This document shows positions 20,270 through 29,755 of a stretch of 64,000 nucleotides of DNA, in pieces; position 1 is the first letter of the stretch; each line of letters opens with the position of its first letter. Origin of the DNA: Chrysophaeum taylorii. Taxonomy: Eukaryota > Sar > Pelagophyceae > Pelagomonadales > Pelagomonadaceae. Location: the NCBI GenBank assembly GCA_029834535.1, contig JAQMWT010000330.1:62001-126000 (forward strand), given 5' to 3'. The notes below the pieces were generated by a model. The model was not told the origin of the DNA, did not search any database, and was given only the letters and a program-made list of their open reading frames with translations. The position numbers and the translations under genes were made by a program.

Positions 20270-22081
20270 ATGGTGTCGATTCCACGGCGGCCGCGGGTCG
20301 TCGTCGTCGGGGCCGGGCTCGCTGGGCTGCGGTGCGCGCAGGTGCTGCAGCGGAACGGAGGCGTGGAGGTGACCGTGGTGGAATGCGCGGGGTACGTGGG
20401 CGGTCGCGTGCGGAGTAGGGTGCGCGAGGACGGTGGCGTCCTCGAATTAGGGGCCCAGTGGGTCCACGGGACAGCGGGGAACCCTCTGGTGGAGCTGGTG
20501 CAGGGGGGGGTGGCGGCGGTTCCTCGAAAGGAAGCGGAAGGTCGCGTGGCGATACGTTCGCCCGCGGGGGCGGTGGACGCGGAGGTGTTCGAGCGCGCGT
20601 GGAGATGGGCGTCGTCCGCCTTGAAAGAGTGCGAGAAAGGGGGTGAGGGGTCGGTCGGCGAAGCCGTGCGGGGCCGCGCGCGCGAGATGAGTACCGAGTT
20701 CCGGGCGTGCGTCGAACACCGGCTTCGTTGGGAACGGACGCTGTCGGCGTGCCCCGACGCGGCAGAGCTGGACCTAGGGTCGTGGGGCGAGTATTTCGAG
20801 CGCGCGGGCCCCAACCTCCGCGTGCCGCGCATGGACGTCGCCGCCGCCGGAAAGCTCGCGGCGGCGGTCTCCGACGTCCGGCTCGGAACGCGCGCGACGA
20901 GAATCGAGCGCGACGGCGTCGTCGTCAAAGTCCAGACGGAGGGTGCAGAAGTTTTTGAGGCAGAACACGTCGTGGTGACCGCGTCGCTCGGCGCGCTCCA
21001 GCGGAACCACATCTTGTTCGAGCCGCCGCTGGACGAGGCGACGCGGTCGGCCATCGACAGGCTGGGGTTCGGGGTGGTCGAGAAGATCGCGGTCGAGTTC
21101 GAGAGCGACTGGTGGACAGAACTCGGGCTGCGAGGCACGTGGCACGCGGTCGATTGGGTGGACGACGCGGTGTTCGGGGACGCGGTGACGACGTGGCGGC
21201 ACGACCGGCTGATCGAGGGCGCGCCGACGGTCGTCGCCTGGTTGGCCGGCCCGAGCGCCGCGACCCTCGGGACGGACGACGAAATTTTGGGAGCGGCGAC
21301 GCGGATGCTCGCGCGCCTCAGCGACGTCGATGTGGATTCCGACTACTACAAAACTCGGATTGCTGCGAAGAGCAAGCTGGCGATGCGGACGCGATGGGCC
21401 GACGCGCCGCACTTCGGGTCCTACTCCTTCGTGAAGACGGGCGCCTCGGGCGCCGACGTCGACACCATCGCCCGTCTCCGGCGCGGAATCTCGTTCGCCG
21501 GAGAGCACACGCACAGGACGAGGTATTCGACGGCCGACGGCGCTCTCCTGTCGGGAGAGCGCGCGGCCTACGACGTCCTCGGGACGCTACTGGAGCCGCC
21601 CTTCGCGTGCGTCATCATTCAACGCGGCGACCTCTTCTTCGCCGAGGTCCGTCCCGCAACCAAAAAAGACGCGCCCGGCGCTCTCACTTGCTTTGGAGGC
21701 AAGAGAGAACCGGGCGAAACGGCCTTCGAGTGCGCGCTTCGCGAGCTCGGGGAGGAACTCGCCTGGACCCCGCCGTTCTTGTCCCGTGCCTGCACGCTCC
21801 ACGTCGACGGTTTGTTCATCGCCACCTTTTTTATCGTTCAGATGGATGATGATGACCTCGAGGCGGAGGGGGACCCGACCCCGGTCGAGCCGGGAGTCGG
21901 CGCGGCCTGGGTCTCTCGAACCGACCCCAACTGGAGTCCCTGGCACAAGGCCGTCCTGGACGCCTTCGCGCTTGGTTCCAGTGCCGCTTCGATCGAGGAC
22001 GATGCTTTTGAGGACCTCCTCCGCATGTTCGCCGATCTCCCCACGGCCAAAGACTACGCCTACATAAAAGGGTTAGGGTGA
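20270..22081 (+). CDS. Flavin amine (polyamine) oxidase fused to a Nudix hydrolase
   Basis: A single 603-aa frame with two enzymes. Residues 1-440 are a flavin monoamine/polyamine oxidase: the FAD-binding VVVGAGLAGLRCAQVL, VTVVECAGYVGGRVRS, LELGAQWVHG, and the C-terminal FAD signature SFAGEHTHRTRYSTADGALL. Without a stop it continues into FACVIIQRGDLFFAEVRPAT and a Nudix box, GGKREPGETAFECALRELGE-EL, about residues 473-495. The Nudix pattern GX5EX7REUXEEXGU is met except that the late Gly is Ala. The oxidase part would deaminate polyamines, making peroxide. The Nudix part may hydrolyse a nucleoside diphosphate derivative; FAD or an oxidised nucleotide is possible but is inference. No targeting peptide. 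It ends 97 bp before the next gene. Confidence 0.85.
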   Translation: MVSIPRRPRVVVVGAGLAGLRCAQVLQRNGGVEVTVVECAGYVGGRVRSRVREDGGVLELGAQWVHGTAGNPLVELVQGGVAAVPRKEAEGRVAIRSPAGAVDAEVFERAWRWASSALKECEKGGEGSVGEAVRGRAREMSTEFRACVEHRLRWERTLSACPDAAELDLGSWGEYFERAGPNLRVPRMDVAAAGKLAAAVSDVRLGTRATRIERDGVVVKVQTEGAEVFEAEHVVVTASLGALQRNHILFEPPLDEATRSAIDRLGFGVVEKIAVEFESDWWTELGLRGTWHAVDWVDDAVFGDAVTTWRHDRLIEGAPTVVAWLAGPSAATLGTDDEILGAATRMLARLSDVDVDSDYYKTRIAAKSKLAMRTRWADAPHFGSYSFVKTGASGADVDTIARLRRGISFAGEHTHRTRYSTADGALLSGERAAYDVLGTLLEPPFACVIIQRGDLFFAEVRPATKKDAPGALTCFGGKREPGETAFECALRELGEELAWTPPFLSRACTLHVDGLFIATFFIVQMDDDDLEAEGDPTPVEPGVGAAWVSRTDPNWSPWHKAVLDAFALGSSAASIEDDAFEDLLRMFADLPTAKDYAYIKGLG

Positions 22082-22178
22082 CATTAAAAGTAGTCGGCGA
22101 GTGTTCGCTGTGACCCAACGACCACTAGGACGACTAGGACGACTCTGACGACCTGTTGACTGATTGATTGACTGAGTG

Positions 22179-23273
22179 ATGGGCCCGCGAGAGGACGAGG
22201 AGGATCACCCCCGGGAGTCCCACCGGGACGAGCCCCCCCCGCAGGACGATGATTACAGGCGCGAGGACAACTACGACCGAGCTGGTGGTGGTGGTGGTGC
22301 TGGTGGTGGTGGCTACGACGACCGAGGTGGTGGTGGTGGTGGTGGTGGCTACGATGACCGGGGGTACGAGCGCCGGGACTACGACGACCGCTACGACGAC
22401 CGATACGACGACCGGCGCGACGACCGGCGCAGGCGTGACGACGACCGGGGCTACTCTCGTCGTAAGCAGAATGATGCGAATTCAAAAACGTCATGTCATA
22501 TCGCGTAGGCGAGAGGTCTCGAGAGCGGGACTACGACTACCGCGGCCGCTACGAGGACCGACGCGACTACGACAGAGGATACGATCGCTATCCCCCCGAC
22601 CGGTATCCTCCGAATGGCCGGTACGATTACGGAGACGGTCCCGCGCGAGACTACGACAACAGACGCGGAGGCGGAGGAGACGACGTTCACCACGGCACGG
22701 CGTGCCGATGGAACGATCGCGGCTTCGGCTTCATCAAGCCGTGAGTTTTTGTTTTTTTGTGCTTACCGTGCGTCTCAGGGACGACGGCGGCGAGGACTTG
22801 TTCTGCCACTGCAGCCAGATCACGGACGGCAACTGCCTCAAGGAGGGCGCGCGCGTCACCTACTACAAGGTCTACGACAGCAAGCGCGGCAAGGACCGGG
22901 CCGAGAACGTCAAGGGTGGCATCACCCAGGACACCTACGCGTCGGGCGGCTACGCTGGCGGCGGCGGCGGCGGCGGCGGCTATAGCGGCGGCGGTGGTGG
23001 GGGTGGCGGCTACAACCGCGGCAGCACCTCCACCCAGGTGTGCTTCGACAACCAGCGCGGTCGCTGCACGCGCGGCGACACGTGCCGCTACAGCCATGAC
23101 ACGGACAGCCGCGGCGGGGGCGGCGGATACGCTGGCGGCGGCGCCGGTGGCTACGGTGCGTGAGTCGGCGGGGATATTATTCGCGTGAGCATTTCTCAGG
23201 CGGCGGCGGCGGCGGCGGCAGTGGCGGTGGCGGAGGATACGGCGGCCGCGACGACTACGGCGGCCGCTATTAG
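22179..23273 (+). CDS. Cold-shock domain, CCCH zinc finger, RGG RNA-binding protein
   Basis: Four exons (22179-22461, 22509-22740, 22779-23155, 23200-23273) with introns of 47, 38 and 44 nt; total 966 nt, 321 aa. The N-terminal half is Asp/Arg/Tyr-rich with Gly runs (RDYDDRYDDRYDDR), a low-complexity region. A cold-shock domain follows, split by intron 2: GTACRWNDRGFGFIKP then DDGGEDLFCHCSQITDG...ENVKGG. After a Gly/Tyr linker comes a CCCH finger, VCFDNQRGRCTRGDTCRYSH (C-x7-C-x5-C-x3-H), and a GGYGGRDDYGGRY tail. Likely an RNA chaperone or mRNP component. The first ATG is at 22179. Confidence 0.85.
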
Positions 23274-24078
23274 ACGTGCCGACCAGCTCAAGACTCCCTT
23301 TGATTCTTTTTATATTCCCAGTATCTGACCCGTCCTAGGAGAGACCCTTCTTTTTCGCGACCGTCATCATTTTCCGCTCCAACCGTTCGAGAGAGCCTAA
23401 TTTCCTTATCTTCATCTCGTTCCCGCGCGCTACAGAAACGACAACACCGAATACCCCTTTATTTTCTTTTCTTTTCTTTCTCACGGCAAGCCAGCTCAGC
23501 TCAGCTTCGCTTCGTCATCAGCCGGGGACCACAGAAGTCACTCGACGCGAGACCCTCGACCCTCACGCCATCTCTGCTGTCGCCGACTATGCTGCTTTGC
23601 TGAAGCCATCGCGACACTTCAACCGCATCTGTGATGATGATGATGATGATTGACCATATGACCATGTCTGTTTGTGTCCGTCTGTCTGTTCTTATTGCCT
23701 CTTTTCTGCATTCGGCGGTTCGGCGGCTGCTGCTGCTGCTGCTGGCAGTGGTGGTCTTCTTCTTCTTTTTCTTCCAGAAACTTGCTTTGCTTTGTTTTCA
23801 GAAGAGAGACCTCCCTCCTGCAAAATCGCAGCGGCTCGAAGCACTAGCAACACAGTGGGCTCACAGCAGAGACGGCGGTGGTTCCGGCGTGGCTCATGAT
23901 GTCGCGCCTGCGCCCATGATGTGCCACATGGCGTGCGACACCGCGCGCCGGCCGGCGGGGTGATCTCGCGTCCTGAGTCGACGACGACGACGATGTACGG
24001 TCCGTTCTAATCCTCTAATTAGTGGCTACTCTAGAGAGAGAGAGAGAGAGAAGCACCGCACACGAAGAACCATAAGCC
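23274..24078. other. 3' UTR and intergenic with microsatellites
   Basis: About 800 bp without a gene. It holds a TGA repeat at about 23631-23652, a GCT/TTC-rich run at about 23725-23775 and a (GA)n run at about 24030-24052, 26 bp before the next start codon. Confidence 0.55.
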
Positions 24079-26037
24079 ATGCGGTGGACGACGATCTTAG
24101 TGGGTCTCGTCGGCGCGAGTCCACCACCAGCGCCAGAGGAGGAGAAAAGCCGCGTGACGTTCATCAACGCCATGGACCAGGGTGTGAACGTGTACTACGG
24201 CGGGCTCGAGGGGCGCGGGATCTTGAAGGCTGCGGGCGGGCGCGCGTTGGTGTCTGCGGGAGAGATGATGTGCGTCGGGTCCCTGCGGCCCGGATTCGAG
24301 GTTGCCGTGGACGTGGGTCGCGTCGGGGACGTGTACTACGGCGAGACCACCGACGGCGGGTGCGTCGCGGGTTCGGCTTCGAGCGACGCGACCCGGTGGA
24401 CGGCGTGGCGTCACTCGAAGCCCGGCCCGGCGACGGTCGTGCTCGCCGAGGAACGGGGACTTGGTATGATGGAATCCGAGGAGGGGGAGGTCGCGGAGCT
24501 CGCGTGGCGCGAGGGAATTGCGGCGTTATTCGAAGGCCTCGACTCGGCGCGCGCGGCCCGGTATTTGCGCGTCGCGGCCGCCTTGGGCGACCCGACGGGA
24601 ACGGCGGTGCTGGCGCTCGCGAGCGCTGCCAACGTCGCTGCGCCCGTGCCCGTGGTGGCCCTCCTCCGGCGGTCGTCGGGGTCCTGGCTCGCGAAACTCG
24701 CCCTCGGGACGATGCGCGCCGAGGGCCGTCTGGTTCCGCGCGACTGCGCGGTGGCGAGAAGACACCTCGAGGATCTCCTCTCGAGCGTGGCGAGACCCGG
24801 GATCGGGTCGCCGGAGAAAGCCCTCGTCAAGCCCCGCCACGCCTATGCCACCCCGAACGAGCTCCTCGTGGACCACTGGGTCCGTGCTGACGGCTACGCC
24901 GCCCTCAAAGAAGAAGTCCCGGCGGACGACGACTCGACGATCCTCGCCGACGACGATGAGAACGAAGCCTATCTTCTTTCGGCGGGCGCCGGGCCCGAGG
25001 ACCGGGCCGCGCTCGCCGAGCTCCTGCTGGGCGGGTTCGAGGGCGTCGAAGTTGACGTCGACCGCGCGTTTTCGCTCGTCAACGACAGCGCGACTTCGCC
25101 GTTTGGCTTGCTGCTGCGAGCGCACGTCCTCGAACTTCGAGGCGCCGACGCGACGCCCGCCTTCGAGGAAGCGGCGAGCGCGGGGTCCCCCGAGGCCCGC
25201 GTCAGCCTCGCGATCCGCCTCCTCGACTCGGATCCCCGTCGCGCGCGCTTAATGCTGCGCGCGGCGCTCGACGACGACTCGAGCCTGACGGCAGCGTTAA
25301 CGCTCGCCGAGCGCCTCGAAGACTGCGAGGAAGCCGCGGCAACGCTTCTAGACGCGGTGCGCCACGCGACCTGGGACACGGAGGACGCGGTTTTTGGGGC
25401 GAAACGAGCCCTCGCCGCCGCCGCGGCGTCCTGGCGCGTCTCGGGCCCCGACGACGACCCGAGCTGCCCCGAGCAGCCGGGTCTGCTCGTGGACCTCCTC
25501 GAGGAGCTGAGGAGCCACGAAATTTCGCGCCGCGGCTGCGTTCGGTCGACGCGCGCCAGAACCATCGGGGCCTACCGCATGTTCGCGACCCTCGGCGCGG
25601 CCGGGATTCCGTCGGCGGACGTGAACGCGGGATTTCTCGCTAACCGTCTCGGGTACGACGAGCGAGTCGCGCGACGGCACTTCGAGGCCGCGCTCGGCGA
25701 CGACGACGCGAACGACACCCCCGTCGACCCGTCGACCCCCTTGCTACCGCGGCTCCGGGCTCTTTTTCGCGCCGAGGCGGCGCGATCCCTCGCGGCGACG
25801 TCGCCACCCGACGACGCTCGCCGTCTCCTCGAACGCGCGGCCGACCTCGGCTCGGAGTGGGCGGCCTTCGACCTCGCCGTCGACGCTACGAAAAGAGGCG
25901 ACCTCCAGACCGCCCGGGACCTCGTCTCCCGCTGCGCCCACCACCTCGACTGGCCCCACCGCGTCCCCTGCGACTTGTATCTCTTCGCCCTCCAAATCGG
26001 CTCCCGGCTTCTTCTTCTTCTTCTTTTCCGACGATGA
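24079..26037 (+). CDS. Secretory Sel1/TPR-like repeat protein
   Basis: A 652-aa protein with a probable signal peptide (MRWTTILVGLVGASPPPAPE). Its first domain (about 25-115) reads like a small beta domain: VTFINAMDQGVNVYYGG, CVGSLRPGFEVAVDV. The rest is alpha-helical with irregular Sel1/TPR-like units, for example SARAARYLRVAAALGDPTGT, ARRHLEDLL, VARRHFEAALGDDD and LLERAADLGSEWAAFDLAV. A leucine-rich tail (IGSRLLLLLLFRR) may be a membrane segment or an accidental C-terminal extension. The layout resembles SEL1L/Hrd3, the ER-associated degradation adaptor, but the match is loose, so no symbol is given. Its stop lies 9 bp from the stop of the convergent gene. Confidence 0.65.
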   Translation: MRWTTILVGLVGASPPPAPEEEKSRVTFINAMDQGVNVYYGGLEGRGILKAAGGRALVSAGEMMCVGSLRPGFEVAVDVGRVGDVYYGETTDGGCVAGSASSDATRWTAWRHSKPGPATVVLAEERGLGMMESEEGEVAELAWREGIAALFEGLDSARAARYLRVAAALGDPTGTAVLALASAANVAAPVPVVALLRRSSGSWLAKLALGTMRAEGRLVPRDCAVARRHLEDLLSSVARPGIGSPEKALVKPRHAYATPNELLVDHWVRADGYAALKEEVPADDDSTILADDDENEAYLLSAGAGPEDRAALAELLLGGFEGVEVDVDRAFSLVNDSATSPFGLLLRAHVLELRGADATPAFEEAASAGSPEARVSLAIRLLDSDPRRARLMLRAALDDDSSLTAALTLAERLEDCEEAAATLLDAVRHATWDTEDAVFGAKRALAAAAASWRVSGPDDDPSCPEQPGLLVDLLEELRSHEISRRGCVRSTRARTIGAYRMFATLGAAGIPSADVNAGFLANRLGYDERVARRHFEAALGDDDANDTPVDPSTPLLPRLRALFRAEAARSLAATSPPDDARRLLERAADLGSEWAAFDLAVDATKRGDLQTARDLVSRCAHHLDWPHRVPCDLYLFALQIGSRLLLLLLFRR

Positions 26038-26046
26038 TGGTGGTTT

Positions 26047-27246
26047 CTAGCTATTACCGAGGGGCCGGGGACCGGCGCACAGTTTCGCGCTCGCGCGGGG
26101 GCACAGTTCCGCCGAGAGGCAGGTGCACGCGACGCGGTGACGATGGTGGACGACAATACCAGCGTAGTTCCACGGGAAGCAGCCCCGAGACCCGTCTGCG
26201 GCGCGGAGCCACCAGTAGTAGTCGAGCATCGGAAACTTGGTGGGTTCCCGCTTGACCGGGATATTGTGTCGTTTCGCAACAAGGAGCTGGTACTCCTCGG
26301 AGTTTTTGTAGCCGTGGAGCGTATCGTCGTAATAAGCCTCCAGCAGCCGCATCCAATTCTCGGCGTGTCGTCGGGGAATCACGGCGAATTTGTCGTTGAT
26401 GCCTCCCCAAGCGAGGCACGATTTCACACGGACGGCATCATCTTCTTGTTGATGTTGTTGTTGTTTAAAAAAGATGGGCGCGTCCCCGAGCCAGCCCGCG
26501 TCTGCTCGCATCTTGTATAAAACGTCAAATTCTCGACCCTCGACGCGTTCTCGCCTCTCGACGTCGCGCCACACGAGGCTGTGGACGAGGAGGTGGAGAG
26601 CATAGGAGGGCCAGACAAGCTGGAAGCGGTTCACCGAGGCCTTGCCCGGGTTGGCCCCCGAAAAGTGGCTCGGCATCTGGGGGGGTCGACGGACGAGCTC
26701 GTAGAGGTGAGCGTCGACGGCGGCCGCTCCGGCTCGGATCATTCTGGCGACCACCCCGCCCAAAACGCGACGCTCCTCGGCGTCGTCGTAAACAGGCATT
26801 TTCTGGAACCGCTGGGAATGCCACTCGTGCGATACCGTCTTGGGCCGCCGCGACTGGAGCGTAAGAAAAACGACGACGTCAGTTCCGGAAATAGCGGCCA
26901 ACGGCGCGACGACCCTCGACGCTATCGTCGTGTTTGGGTCAAGCCGCTGGAGCTCGCCGTTCACGGTGAGGGCCACGCGCACGCCCCCACGAAACCCCGC
27001 CAATTTGAATTCCCGGTACTTTGTCCTCGCGTAGCAGTCGAGGTCCCGGGCACGACGGGGCACCGCGACGCTCCCATTACTCGCCGTTTCCGGCAGAAAG
27101 ACCTGTCGCCCAATCAGCGTCGCGTCCCCGAGGCACCCGTCGGTGCCCCACTTCCCCCGGTACCACGCCTCCATCGACCTCGCGTGCTTCGCGGCCTCGT
27201 ATCCGCTCCACAACGACTGCGCCGCCGCCGCCACGACGACCAGCAT
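26047..27246 (-). CDS. Type II membrane glycosyltransferase-like protein
   Basis: A 399-aa protein with a short hydrophobic N-terminus (MLVVVAAAAQSLW) that could be a signal anchor. The visible core has FDVLYKMRADAGWLGDAP, SCLAWGGINDKFAVIPRRHA, ENWMRLLEAYY and NSEEYQLLVAKRHNIPVKRE. The W-GG-NDKFAVI run, followed by a subject residue and an 'SEEYQ' block, resembles stramenopile and plant glycosyltransferase-like proteins with a putative DxD-equivalent at RADAG. Donor and acceptor are unknown. Start ATG at 27246. The next gene begins 27 bp away on the opposite strand, so the two must share a promoter region. Confidence 0.6.
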   Translation of the reverse strand: MLVVVAAAAQSLWSGYEAAKHARSMEAWYRGKWGTDGCLGDATLIGRQVFLPETASNGSVAVPRRARDLDCYARTKYREFKLAGFRGGVRVALTVNGELQRLDPNTTIASRVVAPLAAISGTDVVVFLTLQSRRPKTVSHEWHSQRFQKMPVYDDAEERRVLGGVVARMIRAGAAAVDAHLYELVRRPPQMPSHFSGANPGKASVNRFQLVWPSYALHLLVHSLVWRDVERRERVEGREFDVLYKMRADAGWLGDAPIFFKQQQHQQEDDAVRVKSCLAWGGINDKFAVIPRRHAENWMRLLEAYYDDTLHGYKNSEEYQLLVAKRHNIPVKREPTKFPMLDYYWWLRAADGSRGCFPWNYAGIVVHHRHRVACTCLSAELCPRASAKLCAGPRPLGNS

Positions 27247-27273
27247 CGAGAGGGTTTAGGATTGTTGTGTGTA

Positions 27274-28230
27274 ATGGGCGGCGGTTATATGGTGGTGGTC
27301 TTGTGGCCGGAGTACGTCGATCTCGAGGACGGGGACGTGGCGGTCCACGTGGAGCTCCACGGGCGCGGGTGGCGCGTCTTGAGTAGCGCGCGCACGGCTC
27401 ACCGGAAGCTCCGGGAGCGATTGGAGGCCCTCGGGCCTTCCTCCTTCCGTAAAACGATGGTTTTCGAACGGAGGCTCGGCCGCGTCGAGCGCCACGTCCG
27501 ACTCGGGGAAGAGCCGCCCAGGCTCAGACCCGTAAGGAGGCGAGGATCTTCCTTTTCGGTCCAAGCGGCCGCGCGCGTGCGAGGGACCTTGTACGTCGAC
27601 GCGATCTCGTCGTCGTCGTCGTCGTCGTCGAAGAACAAAATCGTCGAAAATTTAACCGAATGGCTCCGAGGGCTCGGGATGCCACGCCACGACATCGACG
27701 AACCTCCGCGTCAAAAAGACACTAGAGTCGACGACCTCGTCGCGACTCTCATTGGGACGGCCGCCGAGGACGTCGCCGTCGGCGCGCTCGCAAAAACGTT
27801 CCGGTCGGCCGCGCGAGAAGAAGAGGAGGAGCCGGCTCTGGACCGCGACGACGCAGCGCTCCTCGTGGGCAGCAAAGAGGACGTTCTCCTTGTCGATTTC
27901 GGGATCAGGGCCTACGAGACCTTCAAGTCGAGGGCCCTCGCCGCCGCCGCGCCGCCGCAAAGGGTGGTCGCGAAGAGAGACCCTTCGACGGCGCTTCTCG
28001 CGAGCGTCGCCTCGGTCGTTCGCGACGAGAACCTCGACCTCTACGAAATCTTCTTCTTCGATGAAGAGAATAGAAGAACACCACGACGACGACGGTCGAA
28101 AGTGATGATGATGATGATGCCAGAAGACGACGACGATACTCGGAGAATATCGTATCGCGAACTCCGGCGAGGCCTCGCCCGCCTCGTGTCGTGCCTCCCC
28201 GTCACGGACCACACCCAGTACCATCATTAA
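27274..28230 (+). CDS. Unrecognised 318-aa protein
   Basis: Open frame from ATG 27274 (a second in-frame ATG at 27289). It begins MGGGYMVVVLWPEYVDLEDG and GDVAVHVELHGRGWRVLSSA. A poly-Ser stretch follows, encoded by a TCG microsatellite at about 27610-27636. Later segments are DRDDAALLVGSKEDVLLVDF and STALLASVASVVRDENLDLY, then an acidic FFFDEEN and a Met run with DDDDTRRISYRELRRGLARL, faintly like an EF-hand pair. Frame choice over the antisense is supported by natural residue composition and by packing: it starts 27 bp from the divergent gene and ends 22 bp before the convergent one. Function unknown. Confidence 0.5.
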   Translation: MGGGYMVVVLWPEYVDLEDGDVAVHVELHGRGWRVLSSARTAHRKLRERLEALGPSSFRKTMVFERRLGRVERHVRLGEEPPRLRPVRRRGSSFSVQAAARVRGTLYVDAISSSSSSSSKNKIVENLTEWLRGLGMPRHDIDEPPRQKDTRVDDLVATLIGTAAEDVAVGALAKTFRSAAREEEEEPALDRDDAALLVGSKEDVLLVDFGIRAYETFKSRALAAAAPPQRVVAKRDPSTALLASVASVVRDENLDLYEIFFFDEENRRTPRRRRSKVMMMMMPEDDDDTRRISYRELRRGLARLVSCLPVTDHTQYHH

Positions 28231-28252
28231 TCAAATATTATGTCCGTCCTCT

Positions 28253-29581
28253 CTACGGAGTGGTAGCGTGCGCCTCGAAAAAGGCGAGCATCGCGTCCAA
28301 GGTCCGGACTTCGGAGTCGTACTTGACCAGACCGTCCTGGTTGACGACGTTTATGGTTGGAAAGGCCTTGACGTTGAACTCCTCCTTCACGAAGGGCCGG
28401 TCGACGTCACCCCGATATTTAGCTACCGTAACGCCCTTCGCTTCGAGATAGACCGCCAGCTTCTCGAACTCGGCCTCCATCGCCTGGCAGAAGGGACACC
28501 AGGGCGCGTAGACGACGATCATCGCCGGGCCGCCCGAGTTTTTGAGGGCGAGCGCGTCCTCTCTCGAAGCCAACGGCACCACGACGCTCGCGCCGTCGGG
28601 GTTTCCGACGCCGCCCCACAAATCCCGGTCCCAGGACCGTTCGGCGCCGTCGACGTGAATGCCGCACTCGGTTTTCTGGGAGCCGTCCTTGTCGTACAAA
28701 CCGACGAACCGGCCGGCGCGTTCTTTGCCGTAGTCGAGCCACGCTCTCTTGTCCCCGAACCACTCGCCGTCCACAAACCGAACGGACCCCGGCTCGCCCT
28801 TGACCCCCGAGAGACCCTCGGGGTCCGGCACGGGGACCGTATCCTTGGCATCCCCCTGGGACGGATACCCCTCGGCGACGGTCGGATGGAGCGGGACGCC
28901 GTGCGCTGCCGCGTAATCGAAACAGTCTTCAAATGTCCAATAGGCTAGGGGATTGAGTTTCGCGAGCTCGCCGCCGATCGGCGCCACTTCGGCGATCTCG
29001 ATGTAGGCCCGGTCGGCGCCGTGGTCGCGCCTCCGGCCGTTGATCATCACGTCCGTCTCGAGCGCCTCGAGCCCGCGCTGGAAAGGCTCGACCTTGGCCG
29101 CGCGATCGTACTCGGCAACGTCCACCTTCCAAACCCCGATCCCAAATATTTTCTCAAAGTCCTCGCGCGTCTCGCACCCCTCGGCCCGAAACACGGAAGC
29201 CTCGAACGCGTACTTTTTTTCCAATTCTTTTAAGAAAGGAATCGTCGAGTCGAACAGATGAAAAGTGTCGACGACCATCACCTTCACCTTTTCCGTCGCG
29301 AGGTAATCGAGCTTGTGGAGGAGGTGGGTGATCACGCAGTCCCCGACGATCATGGCATTCGGGAACACGGGGTGCGAGAATTCGGTGACGGCCGTGCGAA
29401 GCGAATCGAGGGCTTGGGCTTCGAGATGCGCCAACCTGTCCTCCTTCGCCTTGCTGATCATCTCCTCGATCGACACGGCATTAATATGGACTCTTTTTTT
29501 GCGAACGCTTCTTTGCGCCGCCGCCGAATGAAACGCGCCAACCACATTCAACAACAACAACAACAACAACAAGAACATCAT
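28253..29581 (-). CDS. Plastid APS reductase with C-terminal thioredoxin domain (APR-B-like)
   Basis: A 442-aa protein for assimilatory sulfate reduction. The N-terminus MMFLLLLLLLLNVVGAFHSA is a signal peptide with Phe right after the predicted cleavage, then a basic segment: a bipartite presequence for a complex plastid. The reductase domain includes FHLFDSTIPFLKELE, GCETREDFEKIFGI, MINGRRRDHGADR, LNPLAYWTFEDCFDYA and the catalytic KTECGIH. The paired Cys ligands of the usual [4Fe-4S] cluster (CC and CxxC) are absent: GYPSQGDAKDT stands where canonical enzymes have GYxSIGCEPC. This matches the cluster-free APR-B type. The C-terminal thioredoxin domain has VYAPWCPFCQAMEAEFEKLA and donates electrons. 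Start ATG at 29581. Confidence 0.9.
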   Translation of the reverse strand: MMFLLLLLLLLNVVGAFHSAAAQRSVRKKRVHINAVSIEEMISKAKEDRLAHLEAQALDSLRTAVTEFSHPVFPNAMIVGDCVITHLLHKLDYLATEKVKVMVVDTFHLFDSTIPFLKELEKKYAFEASVFRAEGCETREDFEKIFGIGVWKVDVAEYDRAAKVEPFQRGLEALETDVMINGRRRDHGADRAYIEIAEVAPIGGELAKLNPLAYWTFEDCFDYAAAHGVPLHPTVAEGYPSQGDAKDTVPVPDPEGLSGVKGEPGSVRFVDGEWFGDKRAWLDYGKERAGRFVGLYDKDGSQKTECGIHVDGAERSWDRDLWGGVGNPDGASVVVPLASREDALALKNSGGPAMIVVYAPWCPFCQAMEAEFEKLAVYLEAKGVTVAKYRGDVDRPFVKEEFNVKAFPTINVVNQDGLVKYDSEVRTLDAMLAFFEAHATTP

Positions 29582-29755
29582 CTCGAGAAGAAGAAGAAGA
29601 AGATAAGAAGAAGAAGAAGATTCTGTGTACGGGTAATAATAATAATAATAATAATAATAACTGAAAACCCTTACCCCCTTTTTGTTAAGAGTTATTACTA
29701 CTAACCCCTTTTTTCTTTCGCGGCGGCAGCGTTAATCATCATCATCATCATCAAG
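29582..29755. promoter_or_regulatory. Divergent promoter region rich in simple repeats
   Basis: A 174-bp gap between the divergent APS reductase and CFAP52 starts. It consists largely of AAGAAG (about 29587-29622) and TAATAA (about 29638-29662) repeats and a CAT run before the CFAP52 ATG. It must hold both promoters; no defined element is visible. Confidence 0.45.
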
